Counted from the first letter of the stretch, positions 40,668 through 50,046 are shown. The stretch is 64,000 bases of DNA from Brevibacillus brevis (GCF_022026395.1 NZ_CP041767.1:3194501-3258500), one strand, 5' to 3'. The notes: generated by a model not told the origin, from the letters alone. Numbers and translations: made by a program.

Positions 40668-42050
40668 ATGGATGGAGCCGCACGAATTTTACGTCGTTAT
40701 ACAGGTGCTTCTATCCTAATCGCCGTCTTTTTGCTCATCGTCAATTACATCATTCTCGGTACATTTGTTTTCAAAGGCATAAATGAAGGCTCTCCTCCCA
40801 TTTACGTCACACAAACTGTCGCAGAAGGTCTTCACGTAAACGGTTCCCACTATACGTTGGAACCAAATGCACGAGAATGGTTGCAAAAAAGCCAGGCTTG
40901 GGCCATGCTGATTGCGAACGATGGGAAGGTCCTCTGGGACTACGCCATACCAGACCAATTGCCCCGCACCTTTTCCTTAGCAGAAGTGGCGCAGTTCTCA
41001 CGAAATTATTTACAAGACTATCCTGTTTTTGTTTGGGAACATGAGATGGGGCTGGTCGTCGTGGGCTACCCGAAGGACAGTCTCGCCAAGTACCAGATTC
41101 ATTTCCCGATCAGTTGGATAAGTGATTTGCCATATCGATTGCTGGCTTTACTTTTCGGAAATATACTGCTCGCCGCTCTTCTCTCGCTATTCATCGGCTC
41201 TCGACTCATTCGGTCAATCCGTCCACTGATTAGGGGGATTCACGCTCTGTCAGAAGATCAGCATACACATGTCGAGGCAAAAGGAGTGTTCAGCGGGATT
41301 GCCCGAAGCATCAATCATGCTTCGGCGCTTCTGCAGGAGAAGAACGCTTTGCTAAAAGCCAGAGACGAAGCACGCTCGAACTGGATCGCAGGAATTTCCC
41401 ACGATATACGCACGCCATTATCGATGGTGCTCGGGTATGCCAGTGAATTGGAAGAAAGCGACGTGGTGCCTTACGAACAGCAACAAAAAGCAAGCATTAT
41501 TCGAAAGCAAGGGGAAAAGCTCCGGTCTTTGGTCAGCGACTTGAATCTCGTCTCCATGCTGGAATACGAGATGCAGCCCATCCATCCCAAACCAATTCGG
41601 CTATCGACACTAGCCCGGCAAATTGTCACTGACTTTTTGAATAATGATTTGGCAGAGACGTTTACCATCGAGTTGGATGTCACGACTGAACAATGCTTCG
41701 TGATGGGCGATGAAAAACTCCTTGTCCGCGCCATTACGAATTTGATCCAAAACAGCATCGTGCATAACCCATCAGGCTGTCGCATCCACGTGCAAACGAC
41801 CCTGTCACCCAACCAGCGCAATGCTCTCCTGACTATCACTGACAACGGAAAAGGCATTGAGCAAAGCATGCTGCCTGACTTGGTGGAATTGCCGTATTCG
41901 TCAAAAAGAAAATCTCCGTTACACAATGGTCATGGTCTCGGTTTGCCAATGGTTGCACGTATAGCTGCCGCTCATCATGGACACCTGCTGTTAACAAGCG
42001 ATACAGGAAAAGGGATGACAGCAGAGCTTTGTTTCCCCCTCTCTTCCTAA
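40668..42050 (+). CDS. sensor histidine kinase
   Basis: A 460-residue membrane kinase. Two helices (residues 15-35 and 160-185) enclose an extracytoplasmic domain of about 125 residues. Then come a linker, the H-box GISHDIRTPL, N-box NLIQNSIVHN and ATP loops DNGKGI and GHGLGL. The extracytoplasmic domain is much larger than in intramembrane-sensing BceS-like kinases; NisK/SpaK-type lantibiotic sensors have a similar layout. Likely signal: a peptide antibiotic. Partner: the adjacent response regulator. Confidence 0.9.
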   Translation: MDGAARILRRYTGASILIAVFLLIVNYIILGTFVFKGINEGSPPIYVTQTVAEGLHVNGSHYTLEPNAREWLQKSQAWAMLIANDGKVLWDYAIPDQLPRTFSLAEVAQFSRNYLQDYPVFVWEHEMGLVVVGYPKDSLAKYQIHFPISWISDLPYRLLALLFGNILLAALLSLFIGSRLIRSIRPLIRGIHALSEDQHTHVEAKGVFSGIARSINHASALLQEKNALLKARDEARSNWIAGISHDIRTPLSMVLGYASELEESDVVPYEQQQKASIIRKQGEKLRSLVSDLNLVSMLEYEMQPIHPKPIRLSTLARQIVTDFLNNDLAETFTIELDVTTEQCFVMGDEKLLVRAITNLIQNSIVHNPSGCRIHVQTTLSPNQRNALLTITDNGKGIEQSMLPDLVELPYSSKRKSPLHNGHGLGLPMVARIAAAHHGHLLLTSDTGKGMTAELCFPLSS

Positions 42051-42068
42051 AAGAAAGACAGCATAGAG

Positions 42069-42131
42069 AAAGCACCCCTTGACTCGCCAATGGAGAGTAG
42101 ACTCTCACAAGCGTGCAAATGAGGTGCTTTT
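42069..42131. terminator. composite terminator between kinase and thiY
   Basis: Outer stem AAAGCACC (42069-42076) / GGTGCTTT (42123-42130) encloses an inner hairpin GAGAGT-AG-ACTCTC. TTTT follows on the plus strand, and a less clean tract on the minus strand. The two genes converge here. Confidence 0.6.
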
Positions 42132-42147
42132 AATGTTCCTGCGTCAA

Positions 42148-43179
42148 TTACTTCACGAGATCGCGCATGATCTCTTCTGCTTTGACGTCAGTGGTTATCA
42201 GCTTCTCTTTTTTCATCCAATCAATCAGTGTTTGCCAAGATTCGGCCGTCTGGTATGCGAAAGGCTTTTCCCCCGCATCCATCAACGGAATCAGGGTATC
42301 CAAGCTCTTGGTCTCAATGTCTTTTTCCAGCGGGAAATCGGCAGCCTGTTTGGCAAGCAACAGATCGAGTGCCTTTTCCTTATTATTTTTCACATAGTCC
42401 TGGCCCTTGCCAATCGCACGCAGGAAACCTTCCACAGCTTTCTGCTTTTTGCCCAAAGTCTCGTCACTTGTTGCCAATACGAGCTCATAATAGTCTGGAA
42501 CACCAAACTCAAAAGGCTTGAACACATTGACTGGAATGCCGTGCTTCTCCAAAATCAGTTGTTCATGGTTGATATAGCCACCTACCACTGCATCGACCTT
42601 TTTGGCCGTCAACGCTGGGACGATGTCAAAGCCGATATCTGTGAAGGTCAATCCGGAATCATCGCCACCACTATGCTTCACAACTTGACGTACGATCGAT
42701 TCATCCAGTGGAAGTGATGGATAACCGATATTTTTTCCAGCCAACTTTTGCGGAGTATCGATTCCACTGTCTTGGCGCGTCATGATCACGTTTAACGGAT
42801 GACGAACGAGCGCACCTACAGATACGACAGGAACGCCTTCTGCACGAGCTTGGATGAGCTGTGGTTGATAGCTGATCGCCAAATCCACTTTGCCCGCAGC
42901 CGCCATCTTCAACGGATCATTGCTGTCCGAAGGCATTTGCATGGTCACCTTGAGGTTCTCGTCTTTGAAATACCCTTGCTCCTCTGCGGCATACAAGAAG
43001 GAATGTACAGCATTCGGATACCAATCGAGCGCAATCGTCAACTCAGTCGGCTCCGTTCCTTTATCAGCAGGGGCTTGCGTCTGACCAGCATCCGAGCTCG
43101 CCTGATTGCCGCATGCAGCAAGACCCGTTGCCAATGTAAGTGCCATGAATGCTTTTGTCCATTTGTTGAAAGGTTTCAT
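42148..43179 (-). CDS. thiY: pyrimidine-precursor ABC transporter substrate-binding lipoprotein
   Basis: A 343-residue NMT1/ThiY-family lipoprotein. The signal ends with lipobox LAAC (Cys at about residue 23). The binding domain has LTIALDWYPNAVHSFLYAA, the family motif for aminopyrimidine ligands such as N-formyl-4-amino-5-aminomethyl-2-methylpyrimidine. AAAGGAG precedes the ATG, and upstream extension is rejected. It overlaps the thiX stop (ATGA) and is the last gene of the TPP-riboswitch operon, delivering salvaged pyrimidine to ThiXZ. Confidence 0.88.
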   Translation of the reverse strand: MKPFNKWTKAFMALTLATGLAACGNQASSDAGQTQAPADKGTEPTELTIALDWYPNAVHSFLYAAEEQGYFKDENLKVTMQMPSDSNDPLKMAAAGKVDLAISYQPQLIQARAEGVPVVSVGALVRHPLNVIMTRQDSGIDTPQKLAGKNIGYPSLPLDESIVRQVVKHSGGDDSGLTFTDIGFDIVPALTAKKVDAVVGGYINHEQLILEKHGIPVNVFKPFEFGVPDYYELVLATSDETLGKKQKAVEGFLRAIGKGQDYVKNNKEKALDLLLAKQAADFPLEKDIETKSLDTLIPLMDAGEKPFAYQTAESWQTLIDWMKKEKLITTDVKAEEIMRDLVK

Positions 43180-43937
43180 TGTTGTTCTCCTTTGATTTTC
43201 ATATGCGGGGAAAAATGACGTTCGATTCGTCCAACTAGCCAAAACAGCAGCATGCCGAGAATGGAGAGTAACAGGACCGAGGCAAACAACGCGGGTGCCT
43301 GAAAATTGCCGGATGCCCGTCTCCCAAAGTACCCGAGTCCCTCGCTCGCTCCCAGCCATTCCCCAATCGTCGCCCCAGCCACACTGTAAGTAGCTGCCAC
43401 TTTCAGACCACTGAAGAAATGGGGTAAACTCGACGGGAGTTGCAGCTTGGTGAAAATTTGTCCGTTCGTTGCCCCCATTGTTTTTAACAACTGGAGCATT
43501 TCCTTGTCAGTCGAGCGAAGTCCATCATACGTGTTGACAACGATCGGAAAGAAAGTAAACAGAATCGTTACAGCGATTTTTCCAGATAAATCATACCCGA
43601 ACCACAAAATAAATACAGGTGATAATGCGATGATTGGGATTGTTTGGGAAATAACGATGTACGGATAGACCAGACGCTCCACAATCCGACTGCGAATCAT
43701 TGCAAAGGCAAGTGAGATTCCAAATACAATCGAGATCGATAGCCCCAGTAACACTTCCTTTAACGTCGCCCAAAGATGTACACCTACTAAAGAGGTACGT
43801 AAATCCCACAACGATACGACCACAGCGCTAGGTGGCGGTAAAATGAATGGCGGCACCCCTAGGAAGCGACATCCAGCTTCCCACGTCAGGAGAAAAATGG
43901 CGATGGAGATGCCAAACCAAATGCCTCTCCCCATCAT
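43176..43937 (-). CDS. thiX: pyrimidine-precursor ABC transporter permease
   Basis: A 253-residue permease of the nitrate/taurine/ThiX type with six helices. The EAA loop reads LLKTMGATNGQIFTKLQLPSSLP-like across residues 150-170, and GEWLGASEGLGYFGRRA follows near 200. GAGGAG precedes two adjacent ATGs; the first overlaps the thiZ stop (ATGA), so translation is coupled. Partner genes: thiZ and thiY. Confidence 0.88.
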   Translation of the reverse strand: MMGRGIWFGISIAIFLLTWEAGCRFLGVPPFILPPPSAVVVSLWDLRTSLVGVHLWATLKEVLLGLSISIVFGISLAFAMIRSRIVERLVYPYIVISQTIPIIALSPVFILWFGYDLSGKIAVTILFTFFPIVVNTYDGLRSTDKEMLQLLKTMGATNGQIFTKLQLPSSLPHFFSGLKVAATYSVAGATIGEWLGASEGLGYFGRRASGNFQAPALFASVLLLSILGMLLFWLVGRIERHFSPHMKIKGEQQ

Positions 43938-44722
43938 GCTTCTCTCCTCAAGGGCTTCATTGCTGATTGGCGATCCTGTCGAAGCAATTCCCAAATTTGC
44001 TCACGCAATGCCAAAAATCCGGCTTGGTTGCGGCTGCTCGCCGTTCGCGGTCTGCTCACCGGAACGGTTAATTCGATGGGCTTGGTGATCGGACTACCTG
44101 AAAGGACGATAATCCGATCTGCAAGTAGAATAGCTTCGTCGATATCGTGCGTAATCATCAGCATCGTACTGCCTGTTTCCTGCCACTTTTCCATCAGCCA
44201 CTCTTGCATGTCCATTCTCGTAATTCCATCCAACGCACTAAACGGCTCATCCAACAGCATCATCTCTGCGCCTGAAAACAACGCACGCAAAAAGGAAACC
44301 CGCTGACGCATGCCACCGGAAAGCTGGGCTGGATAGCTGTCAGCCCAATCCTGAAGCCCGTACCTTGGCAATTGCTGTCTGACACGCTCATGCGCTTCTT
44401 TTTTCGTCATACCTTTGATTTCCAGCGGCAAAGCTGCATTTTCGACAATTGTACGCCATGGCATGAGCAGATCGCGTTGGGGCATATAGCCGACCTGCCC
44501 TAAACGATTTGCGACTGGTACACTGCCGAGCCTGATTTCGCCTTGTCCCGGCTCAAGAAGACCTGCGATGAGCTGAAACAAGGTGCTTTTCCCGATCCCG
44601 CTCGGACCGATCAAGCTGACGAATTCCCCTTTTTCCACACGCAGATCAAAATGATCGAGAATCTGCCTGTCGCCATACGAAAAGCTGACGTCGGCGAAAG
44701 CTAGTTGTTCTCCCACGGCCAC
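43934..44722 (-). CDS. thiZ: pyrimidine-precursor ABC transporter ATPase
   Basis: A 262-residue ABC ATPase: Walker A GPSGIGKST, Q-loop YMPQRD, signature LSGGMRQR and Walker B MMLLDEPFSALD, then ITHDIDEA. It energises the ThiXY uptake system. Start choice: GTG at 44722 (very close to its GAGAGG) or GTG at 44716 with better spacing. The first 22 bases overlap the end of tenA, so it is translationally coupled. Confidence 0.88.
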   Translation of the reverse strand: MAVGEQLAFADVSFSYGDRQILDHFDLRVEKGEFVSLIGPSGIGKSTLFQLIAGLLEPGQGEIRLGSVPVANRLGQVGYMPQRDLLMPWRTIVENAALPLEIKGMTKKEAHERVRQQLPRYGLQDWADSYPAQLSGGMRQRVSFLRALFSGAEMMLLDEPFSALDGITRMDMQEWLMEKWQETGSTMLMITHDIDEAILLADRIIVLSGSPITKPIELTVPVSRPRTASSRNQAGFLALREQIWELLRQDRQSAMKPLRREA

Positions 44723-45381
44723 ATTTCCTCTCTGTAGGACATGTCCCAGAACATGTACTCCATTTTGGAGGTGTTGACGAAATACTCCTCCAGTTTGGCC
44801 AGTTCTTGCTCGCTCTTACCTTCCGCCAATTGGTTCATGATCTCAATCAGCCAAATCGCCAACTGCCCAAATTCATCAGAGCTGTACATACGTACCCATT
44901 CGCCATACAGTTCGTGATCCAGCGCTCCTTCTACTTGTGCCAAGCGCTTTCCGATTTCCCAATAGCTCCATGTGCATGGGAGTAGTGCACTCACCAAGTC
45001 GGCCAACGACCCTTGATGAGCGACACGCAGCATGTAGCTGGTGTACCCGAGCATCACAAAGGAAGGCTCTGTCGCTTCCAGCTCCGCGCGAGAGATGCCA
45101 AAGCGCTCGGCATACTGACGATGCAGCTCCATCTCTGTGTTCAGCGTCGATTCTTGCAAAGCAGCAAAGCGAGAGCTTGTTTCCAGATCGTACGCCTTCA
45201 CACTGGCAATCGCGAACATTTTCGCGTAATCAATCAGATAGATGTAGTCTTGTTTCATGTAATATTTGAAGGCACCAATAGGCAGGCTGCCATCTCCAAG
45301 TCCGGTGACGAAAGGATGTTGATGAACACGCTCCCAGATTGGGGCTACACTTTTTCTCAAACGATCAGTAAAGGTTGTCAT
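44701..45381 (-). CDS. tenA: aminopyrimidine aminohydrolase (thiaminase II)
   Basis: A 226-residue all-helical enzyme that hydrolyses 4-amino-5-aminomethyl-2-methylpyrimidine to HMP in thiamine salvage. The catalytic Cys is in LLPCTWSYWEIG (about residue 135) and the late Glu in SKMEYMFWDMSY. The AAGGAG is 11 bases before the ATG at 45381. It follows ylmB by 8 bp and overlaps thiZ. The order ylmB-tenA-thiZXY is the salvage pathway itself: uptake, deformylation, hydrolysis. Confidence 0.92.
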   Translation of the reverse strand: MTTFTDRLRKSVAPIWERVHQHPFVTGLGDGSLPIGAFKYYMKQDYIYLIDYAKMFAIASVKAYDLETSSRFAALQESTLNTEMELHRQYAERFGISRAELEATEPSFVMLGYTSYMLRVAHQGSLADLVSALLPCTWSYWEIGKRLAQVEGALDHELYGEWVRMYSSDEFGQLAIWLIEIMNQLAEGKSEQELAKLEEYFVNTSKMEYMFWDMSYREEMWPWENN

Positions 45382-45389
45382 GCGGATAC

Positions 45390-46685
45390 TCACTCCTTCG
45401 CTTCCTTTGGGGTATTGCACCAGGTGGCGATGAAACGGGTCATGATCTGGGCAAAATGAACGAGCTGGTCAGGATCAATGGATTCATCTACGGCATGTGC
45501 ATGTGCGAGCTCACCCGGTCCGAATAGGACAGCCGGAATGCCTGCATGCGCAAACCAGCCTGCATCCGTCACCGTAGGCGACATGTTAACAATAGGCGTT
45601 TGATGCATGAGACTCTCATATGCGGATTGCAGTGTAGCCAACCCCGGATGCTTCGTATCCAACTCCAGTGATGGGAAGATTTCACCGCGCTCCTCAATCA
45701 TCGAACGTCCACCCCAACGGAAGGTTGGAGGATTGTCTCTCAGCCAAAGATCAGCGGCTGCTGCACGCCCGACGTGATCCTCGATCTCTCGAATAATCTC
45801 TTCATAGGATTCGTTCGGATAAAAATGAACAGTAATCCAGAGAGCGCAACGGTCTGCGATGAACGCAGCGTGACGACCTCCCTCGATGACTGCGGGATTG
45901 ATCGTATTGCTGCCTGCCGGGAAGCCGGGATAGGACTTCATGACTGCCCAGTCCCGCTCCAGCTCCTGTAGTGCGGTAATCACCTTCGTCATTTTTTCAA
46001 TGGCAGAAGCTCCCCTGACGCGGCCGCCTGCATGAATCGTCTGTGCACGCATTCCGTCATGCAGCGTCGTCGGACTCTCAATCGTGATCCAGCCTGTAAT
46101 GACCCCGCCCTGCCCTTGCATTTGGAGATTGCTCGTGTCCACTACAACGGCGTAGTCAGCCTGATAGCCACGCTCGATGGCGGCCAATGTCCCCGCTTCA
46201 CCCGCTTCTTCACCGATGACGGATTGAAAGAGCAAATCGCCTTGGAGCTCGATTCCGTGTTCGCGAAGCATTTGGATCGCAAACAAGCTCGCTGCGAGTC
46301 CACCTTTCATATCCGCAACTCCACGACCGTACAGGCGTCCATCCTTGCCATATGTCAAAGCAAAAGGTGGATACGTCCACCCGATGTCATCTCCGACTTC
46401 AGCCACATCGATATGCCCGTTGATAATCAAGCTGTTTGCGTGAGTTGAGGCACTCCCTGATAACCGCCCGACGATATTGTCGTCTCCCGGATATACCGTC
46501 CAGCGATCCACTTCGAATCCCATCGCTTGCAGTCTGTTGGCGATTACTCCTTGTGCGACATCGCTGTTTCGTGCGGGAGGACTCACAGTCGGATGAGAAA
46601 CGAGCTCTGCCAATAAGGCGAACAGCTCTTCTTTGCGGCTGGCAATCGATTCTACCGCTTCTGTCAGTCGATGCACGTTACTCAA
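45390..46685 (-). CDS. ylmB: formylaminopyrimidine deformylase, M20 family
   Basis: A 431-residue M20 metallopeptidase-fold hydrolase. Metal sites are seen in [12 protein letters not shown] (His/Asp), [13 protein letters not shown] and [10 protein letters not shown] (Glu-Glu), with a distal histidine in [11 protein letters not shown]. In the YlmB pathway it removes the formyl group from N-formyl-aminomethyl-methylpyrimidine before TenA acts; this assignment rests on family and operon context. The start is TTG at 46685 or GTG at 46676; both overlap or abut thiG's end (stop at 46678). Confidence 0.85.
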   Translation of the reverse strand: MSNVHRLTEAVESIASRKEELFALLAELVSHPTVSPPARNSDVAQGVIANRLQAMGFEVDRWTVYPGDDNIVGRLSGSASTHANSLIINGHIDVAEVGDDIGWTYPPFALTYGKDGRLYGRGVADMKGGLAASLFAIQMLREHGIELQGDLLFQSVIGEEAGEAGTLAAIERGYQADYAVVVDTSNLQMQGQGGVITGWITIESPTTLHDGMRAQTIHAGGRVRGASAIEKMTKVITALQELERDWAVMKSYPGFPAGSNTINPAVIEGGRHAAFIADRCALWITVHFYPNESYEEIIREIEDHVGRAAAADLWLRDNPPTFRWGGRSMIEERGEIFPSLELDTKHPGLATLQSAYESLMHQTPIVNMSPTVTDAGWFAHAGIPAVLFGPGELAHAHAVDESIDPDQLVHFAQIMTRFIATWCNTPKEAKE

Positions 46686-47451
46686 TCATCCCTTCGGTCG
46701 GGCTGCTCGCGGATGCGTAACGCTTTTTCGCGATACGGCCTGCCAGGAAGCCTTTGCGACCTGCTTCGACCCCTAGCTTCATCGCTTCTGCCATCAGGAC
46801 AGGATTGTCAGCGAGAGCGACTGCTGTATTCAACAAGACACCGTCAGCCCCCAGCTCCATCGCTTTTGCGCAGTCTGCTGGCGAGCCAATCCCTGCATCT
46901 ACGATAATCGGTACTTTCGCATCTTCGATGATAAAGCGGATATTGTTTTCGTTGACAATCCCTTGCCCGGAACCAATTGGAGACGCACCTGGCATAACCG
47001 CATGTACGCCAACCTCTTGCAGACGTCTGGCCAGAATCGGGTCATCATTGGTGTAGGTCAGCACGATAAAGCCTTCTTCCACCAAGATTTTCGAAGCCTC
47101 GAGCGTGCCAATCGGGTCAGGGAGAAGTGTTTTCGGGTCTCCAATGACTTCGACCTTGATCATGTCACACAGTCCAGATGCTTTAGCCAAACGGGCAATG
47201 CGCACTGCTTCCTCTGCTGTATAGGCACCTGCAGTATTTGGTAGCAGGGTGAATTTTTTCAAATCGAGTTGTTCCAAAAAGTTCGGTTCTTGCGGATTTT
47301 CCAAATTCAAGCGGCGAATCGCAAAGGTCAAAATTTCTGCTTCCGACACCTCTACTGCTTTCCCTTGTGTATCCAAATCAGCGAATTTACCTGTCCCTAG
47401 AAGTAAACGGGAGCGAAACTCGTAAGGTCCAATTTTCAATGTATCCATCAT
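46678..47451 (-). CDS. thiG: thiazole synthase
   Basis: A TIM-barrel enzyme of about 257 residues that forms the thiazole of thiamine from DXP, dehydroglycine and ThiS thiocarboxylate. [12 protein letters not shown] starts the family, the Schiff-base lysine lies in [11 protein letters not shown], and [28 protein letters not shown] is the phosphate-binding region. An ATG at 47460 overlaps thiS, but GGAGGA fits the ATG at 47451 better. ThiO/ThiF partners are not in the window. Confidence 0.93.
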   Translation of the reverse strand: MMDTLKIGPYEFRSRLLLGTGKFADLDTQGKAVEVSEAEILTFAIRRLNLENPQEPNFLEQLDLKKFTLLPNTAGAYTAEEAVRIARLAKASGLCDMIKVEVIGDPKTLLPDPIGTLEASKILVEEGFIVLTYTNDDPILARRLQEVGVHAVMPGASPIGSGQGIVNENNIRFIIEDAKVPIIVDAGIGSPADCAKAMELGADGVLLNTAVALADNPVLMAEAMKLGVEAGRKGFLAGRIAKKRYASASSPTEGMIE

Positions 47452-47456
47452 GCTGA

Positions 47457-47660
47457 TCATCCTCCTCCGACAAAATGAACGATTTCTATGCGATCTCCGT
47501 CTGCAATCGGTGTTTGTTCGTACGCAGAGCGATTAATAATGTCACCATTTCGCTCAACGACGACAATTTTCTCTTGCAGGGAATAAGAAGCGAGCAAGGC
47601 CCGCACTGTCGTGATTTCTTCCGCCAACTCTACTTTTTTCCCATTCAGTTGAACAATCAT
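47457..47660 (-). CDS. thiS: sulfur carrier protein ThiS
   Basis: A 67-residue ubiquitin-fold carrier ending in GGG; the last glycine is adenylated and thiocarboxylated to donate sulfur to Thi[13 protein letters not shown] and [13 protein letters not shown] are typical. AAGGAGG precedes the ATG. It is the first gene of the thiamine operon behind the TPP riboswitch and two terminators. Confidence 0.93.
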   Translation of the reverse strand: MIVQLNGKKVELAEEITTVRALLASYSLQEKIVVVERNGDIINRSAYEQTPIADGDRIEIVHFVGGG

Positions 47661-47680
47661 TGATTACCTCCTTCTACTGG

Positions 47681-47737
47681 AAAAAAAACGGCTTCTCCCA
47701 CCTGCCTGAGTCGATTCAGACAAACAGAAGAAGCCGT
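47681..47737 (-). terminator. second terminator before thiS
   Basis: ACGGCTTCT (47737-47729 on the minus strand) pairs with AGAAGCCGT (47696-47688) and is followed by eight T residues. A small inner hairpin (CTGA/TCAG) is enclosed. It lies only 20 bases before thiS. Confidence 0.7.
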
Positions 47738-47770
47738 ATACCCATCCCATCTCCCCGGACGAATGGCATA

Positions 47771-47795
47771 AAAAAACCATCCGCCTCGGATGGTT
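47771..47795 (-). terminator. riboswitch-associated terminator
   Basis: AACCATCCG / CGGATGGTT with a 3-base loop, followed by TTTTTTT on the minus strand. It lies about 70 bases after the TPP aptamer, the expected position for the expression platform. Confidence 0.85.
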
Positions 47796-47865
47796 GAGTG
47801 TCATCTTATCATCCATGCTCGCAAACAAGCATAGTTCCGCTCGGATGCGACATGTGATCCTGATT

Positions 47866-47964
47866 CCAAATACCTCTTCCTCCGCTGGCATGACCCAGGT
47901 CAGGTTCAACGGTCAGTAACACACTCGTTACAATCTCAGCCAACGTTGCTTGGCCCCCGTTTGG
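47866..47964 (-). promoter_or_regulatory. TPP (thi-box) riboswitch
   Basis: On the minus strand, CCAAA (47964-47960) and TTTGG (47870-47866) close P1. Between them lie CTGAGA and the thi-box core ACCGTTGAACCTGACCTGGG followed by TCATGCCAGCGGAGGAAG. When thiamine pyrophosphate binds, the downstream terminator should form and shut the operon off. Confidence 0.93.
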
Positions 47965-48011
47965 TAGTAAAGCTATGCAATTATCGTACATTCGAGTTTT
48001 ACAGTACCACT

Positions 48012-48395
48012 CTATTTCGTGTTTGTAAAGGCTTCCTTGTGCATCTTTTCGAGCTCAGCGAGACAGCGCTCTGCCCAAGCTGCCATTTTTGCAAGCTTTT
48101 CCATTTCTCTCTCCATCGCCTGACGCACAGATTCCTTGTAATCTGGAATCGCTCCATTGTAGCGAATGACCCCTTGGACAGGCGTCATGAATTTTTCCAT
48201 GTAAGAGAGTGCTGGACGCTGGTGAAACAGCGGCACATCTACTTCGTAGGAAGAATGCAAATCGCCTTGGGTTGGGTATTTGGTTACTGCCAACACTTTT
48301 ACCAGCAGCTTCGAGTCGTGGATTTCCAATACTTCTGCAATATATTCACCAGTCCGCTGCGAAACACGAACAATATCTCCCGGATTCCAGTTCAT
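48012..48395 (-). CDS. kapB: kinase-associated protein B (KapB)
   Basis: A 127-residue protein of the KapB family, needed in Bacillus for KinB signalling into the sporulation phosphorelay. It begins MNWNPGDIVRVSQRTGEYIAEV with a beta-barrel-like N-terminus and has a helical C-terminus (MEREMEKLAKMAAWAERCLAELEKM). AAGGAGG precedes the ATG at 48395. kinB is not adjacent; the gene lies 33 bp after an AlaX-type gene on the same strand. No lipobox is present. Confidence 0.8.
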   Translation of the reverse strand: MNWNPGDIVRVSQRTGEYIAEVLEIHDSKLLVKVLAVTKYPTQGDLHSSYEVDVPLFHQRPALSYMEKFMTPVQGVIRYNGAIPDYKESVRQAMEREMEKLAKMAAWAERCLAELEKMHKEAFTNTK

Positions 48396-48428
48396 CGCGG
48401 TTTCCTCCTTTTCTTGAATCGAATGCAT

Positions 48429-49640
48429 TTACATCAGCGAGGCTTCCAGCAGATTGCGTGCATGCAGCAATACTTCTTCCGCATCCACTACTGACTGCCC
48501 GCCACCCTGTGCCATGGCAGGATTTCCCCCGCCTTTTCCGTTAATGATCGGCAAGGTTTCTTTCAACACTTGATTGATGGCTATGTTGACTTCTTGTCCA
48601 CGAGCAAACACGACTTGCATTTTGTCTTCGGCAGTAGCAGCCAAGAGGCAAATCGCATCTGGCGCCAGAGCAGTAGCCAGCTGTGCGAACTGCTGAAGCT
48701 GTTGAATGGTTTTGTCTGTGAAGGTGCGCATTATGAGGCGAGAATGACCGAGTTTGGTGGCAGCAGTCAATTGTTGATTGACTTCCACTTCCAAGAGCTG
48801 CTTATCCACTTCTGCCACTTTTGCCTTCAAGGTGTCGCGTTCTGCAAGGAGACGTTCCGTCTGTGCGATCAGTTCTCCTTCATTGGTAGCGAGCAACTTC
48901 GCCGTATCACGAACGACAGCTTGCTTTTGGTTATAGTCCCGCAAAGCTCGCCAGCCACAGATAAATTCCAAACGAATGTTTCCGCGATGCCGCTCCCAGC
49001 CCAAGATCTTGATCATCCCGACTTCGCCCGTCCGCGCTGGATGTGTTCCTCCACATGGATTGTAATCAAAATCAGGTATCATCACGACGCGAATATTTTC
49101 CGTAACAGTCGGTTGTTTTTTCAAGGGCAGCGTTGCCAATTCCTCGTCATCAACAAACCGTGCAATGATGGGGTGGTTTTCCAAAACAATCTGATTCGCT
49201 CGCTTTTCTACCTTCTCCCATACATCTGCAGTCAACTCATCCAGTCGTACATCAATGGTGACACGCTCTTTGCCCAGGTGAAAGGCGACGGTCTCCGCCT
49301 GCAAGATTTCCAGGAAAGACGCCGATAAAATGTGTTGACCAGCATGCTGCTGCATGTGATCGAAGCGGCGGTCCCAATCGATGTGCCCCGTTACTTCCGC
49401 TGTGCTTTCGGACAAAGGAGCCTCCAGTCGGTGACGAATTTCGCCATCTACCTCTTCCACATCTACCACACGAATCTCTTCCAATACGCCCAGGTCGGAA
49501 GGCTGTCCGCCTCCAGTAGGGTAAAAAGCCGTTTGATTCAGTACCACGTAAGGTGTCCCATCTTGCTCGACACCAGTCCTCGTCACCTGGGCCGAGAAGG
49601 TTCTTGTATAGGCATCCTGATAATAGAGTCTGTCGTCCAT
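48429..49640 (-). CDS. AlaX-type alanyl-tRNA editing protein with DHHA1 domain
   Basis: A 403-residue free-standing editing enzyme that hydrolyses mischarged Ser- or Gly-tRNA(Ala). The N-terminal editing core has the zinc motifs HxxxH (QQHAGQHILSAS) and CxxxH (CGGTHPARTGEVG). A coiled-coil linker (residues 240-290) leads to a C-terminal DHHA1 domain with GKGGGNPAMAQGGG. Zinc ligands are intact. GAGGAG precedes the ATG at 49640; the upstream open frame is not used. Confidence 0.9.
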   Translation of the reverse strand: MDDRLYYQDAYTRTFSAQVTRTGVEQDGTPYVVLNQTAFYPTGGGQPSDLGVLEEIRVVDVEEVDGEIRHRLEAPLSESTAEVTGHIDWDRRFDHMQQHAGQHILSASFLEILQAETVAFHLGKERVTIDVRLDELTADVWEKVEKRANQIVLENHPIIARFVDDEELATLPLKKQPTVTENIRVVMIPDFDYNPCGGTHPARTGEVGMIKILGWERHRGNIRLEFICGWRALRDYNQKQAVVRDTAKLLATNEGELIAQTERLLAERDTLKAKVAEVDKQLLEVEVNQQLTAATKLGHSRLIMRTFTDKTIQQLQQFAQLATALAPDAICLLAATAEDKMQVVFARGQEVNIAINQVLKETLPIINGKGGGNPAMAQGGGQSVVDAEEVLLHARNLLEASLM

Positions 49641-49722
49641 CGTTACTCCTCGCTGCATGGAACCATGGTTCCAGCCTGATTCTCCCACATGGGGGCAAAA
49701 CGAAAAAACGTATGTATAAAGC

Positions 49723-49950
49723 TTAGCCAAACAACTGATCCATTTGTTTTTCGCGCTCTTGACGCTCCTCTGGGCTTGCCAGGTCATACTTTTTCAATAA
49801 ATGAAACAGCTCGTTTAGACGCTCTTGGCTGAGTTCGCTATTCAACTGATTTTTGAATTGACTCACACGCAATTCCGACAGATGAGGCGCTTGTTCTGCC
49901 AGTTTCTTGAGTACGTCCTCATGGCTGTGATCCAATTTGCATTCTCCCAT
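49723..49950 (-). CDS. hypothetical 75-residue helical protein
   Basis: Not recognised. A charged, helical protein of the form MGECKLDHSHEDVLKKL, rich in Leu, Glu and Gln, with one cysteine and no membrane part. GGGGAG lies five bases before the ATG at 49950; an upstream frame extension is rejected. It stands between the AlaX gene and the cortex-hydrolase gene with gaps on both sides. Confidence 0.6.
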   Translation of the reverse strand: MGECKLDHSHEDVLKKLAEQAPHLSELRVSQFKNQLNSELSQERLNELFHLLKKYDLASPEERQEREKQMDQLFG

Positions 49951-50004
49951 GATTTCTCCCCTTTTCCTTCCTGTCATCTTCATCATACCATGATTGTTCA
50001 TTCG

Positions 50005-50040
50005 AAAAAAAGGCGTACAACCCGTGATGGAATGTACGCC
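50005..50040 (-). terminator. terminator of the LysM-GH18 gene
   Basis: GGCGTACA (50012-50019) / TGTACGCC (50033-50040) followed on the minus strand by TTTTTTT. Confidence 0.85.
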
Positions 50041-50046
50041 AGATGA

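Noticed and set aside
47664..47909. 81-codon minus-strand ORF between the TPP riboswitch and thiS
   Set aside because: It begins inside the aptamer and runs through both terminators; the stretch is explained by the riboswitch.
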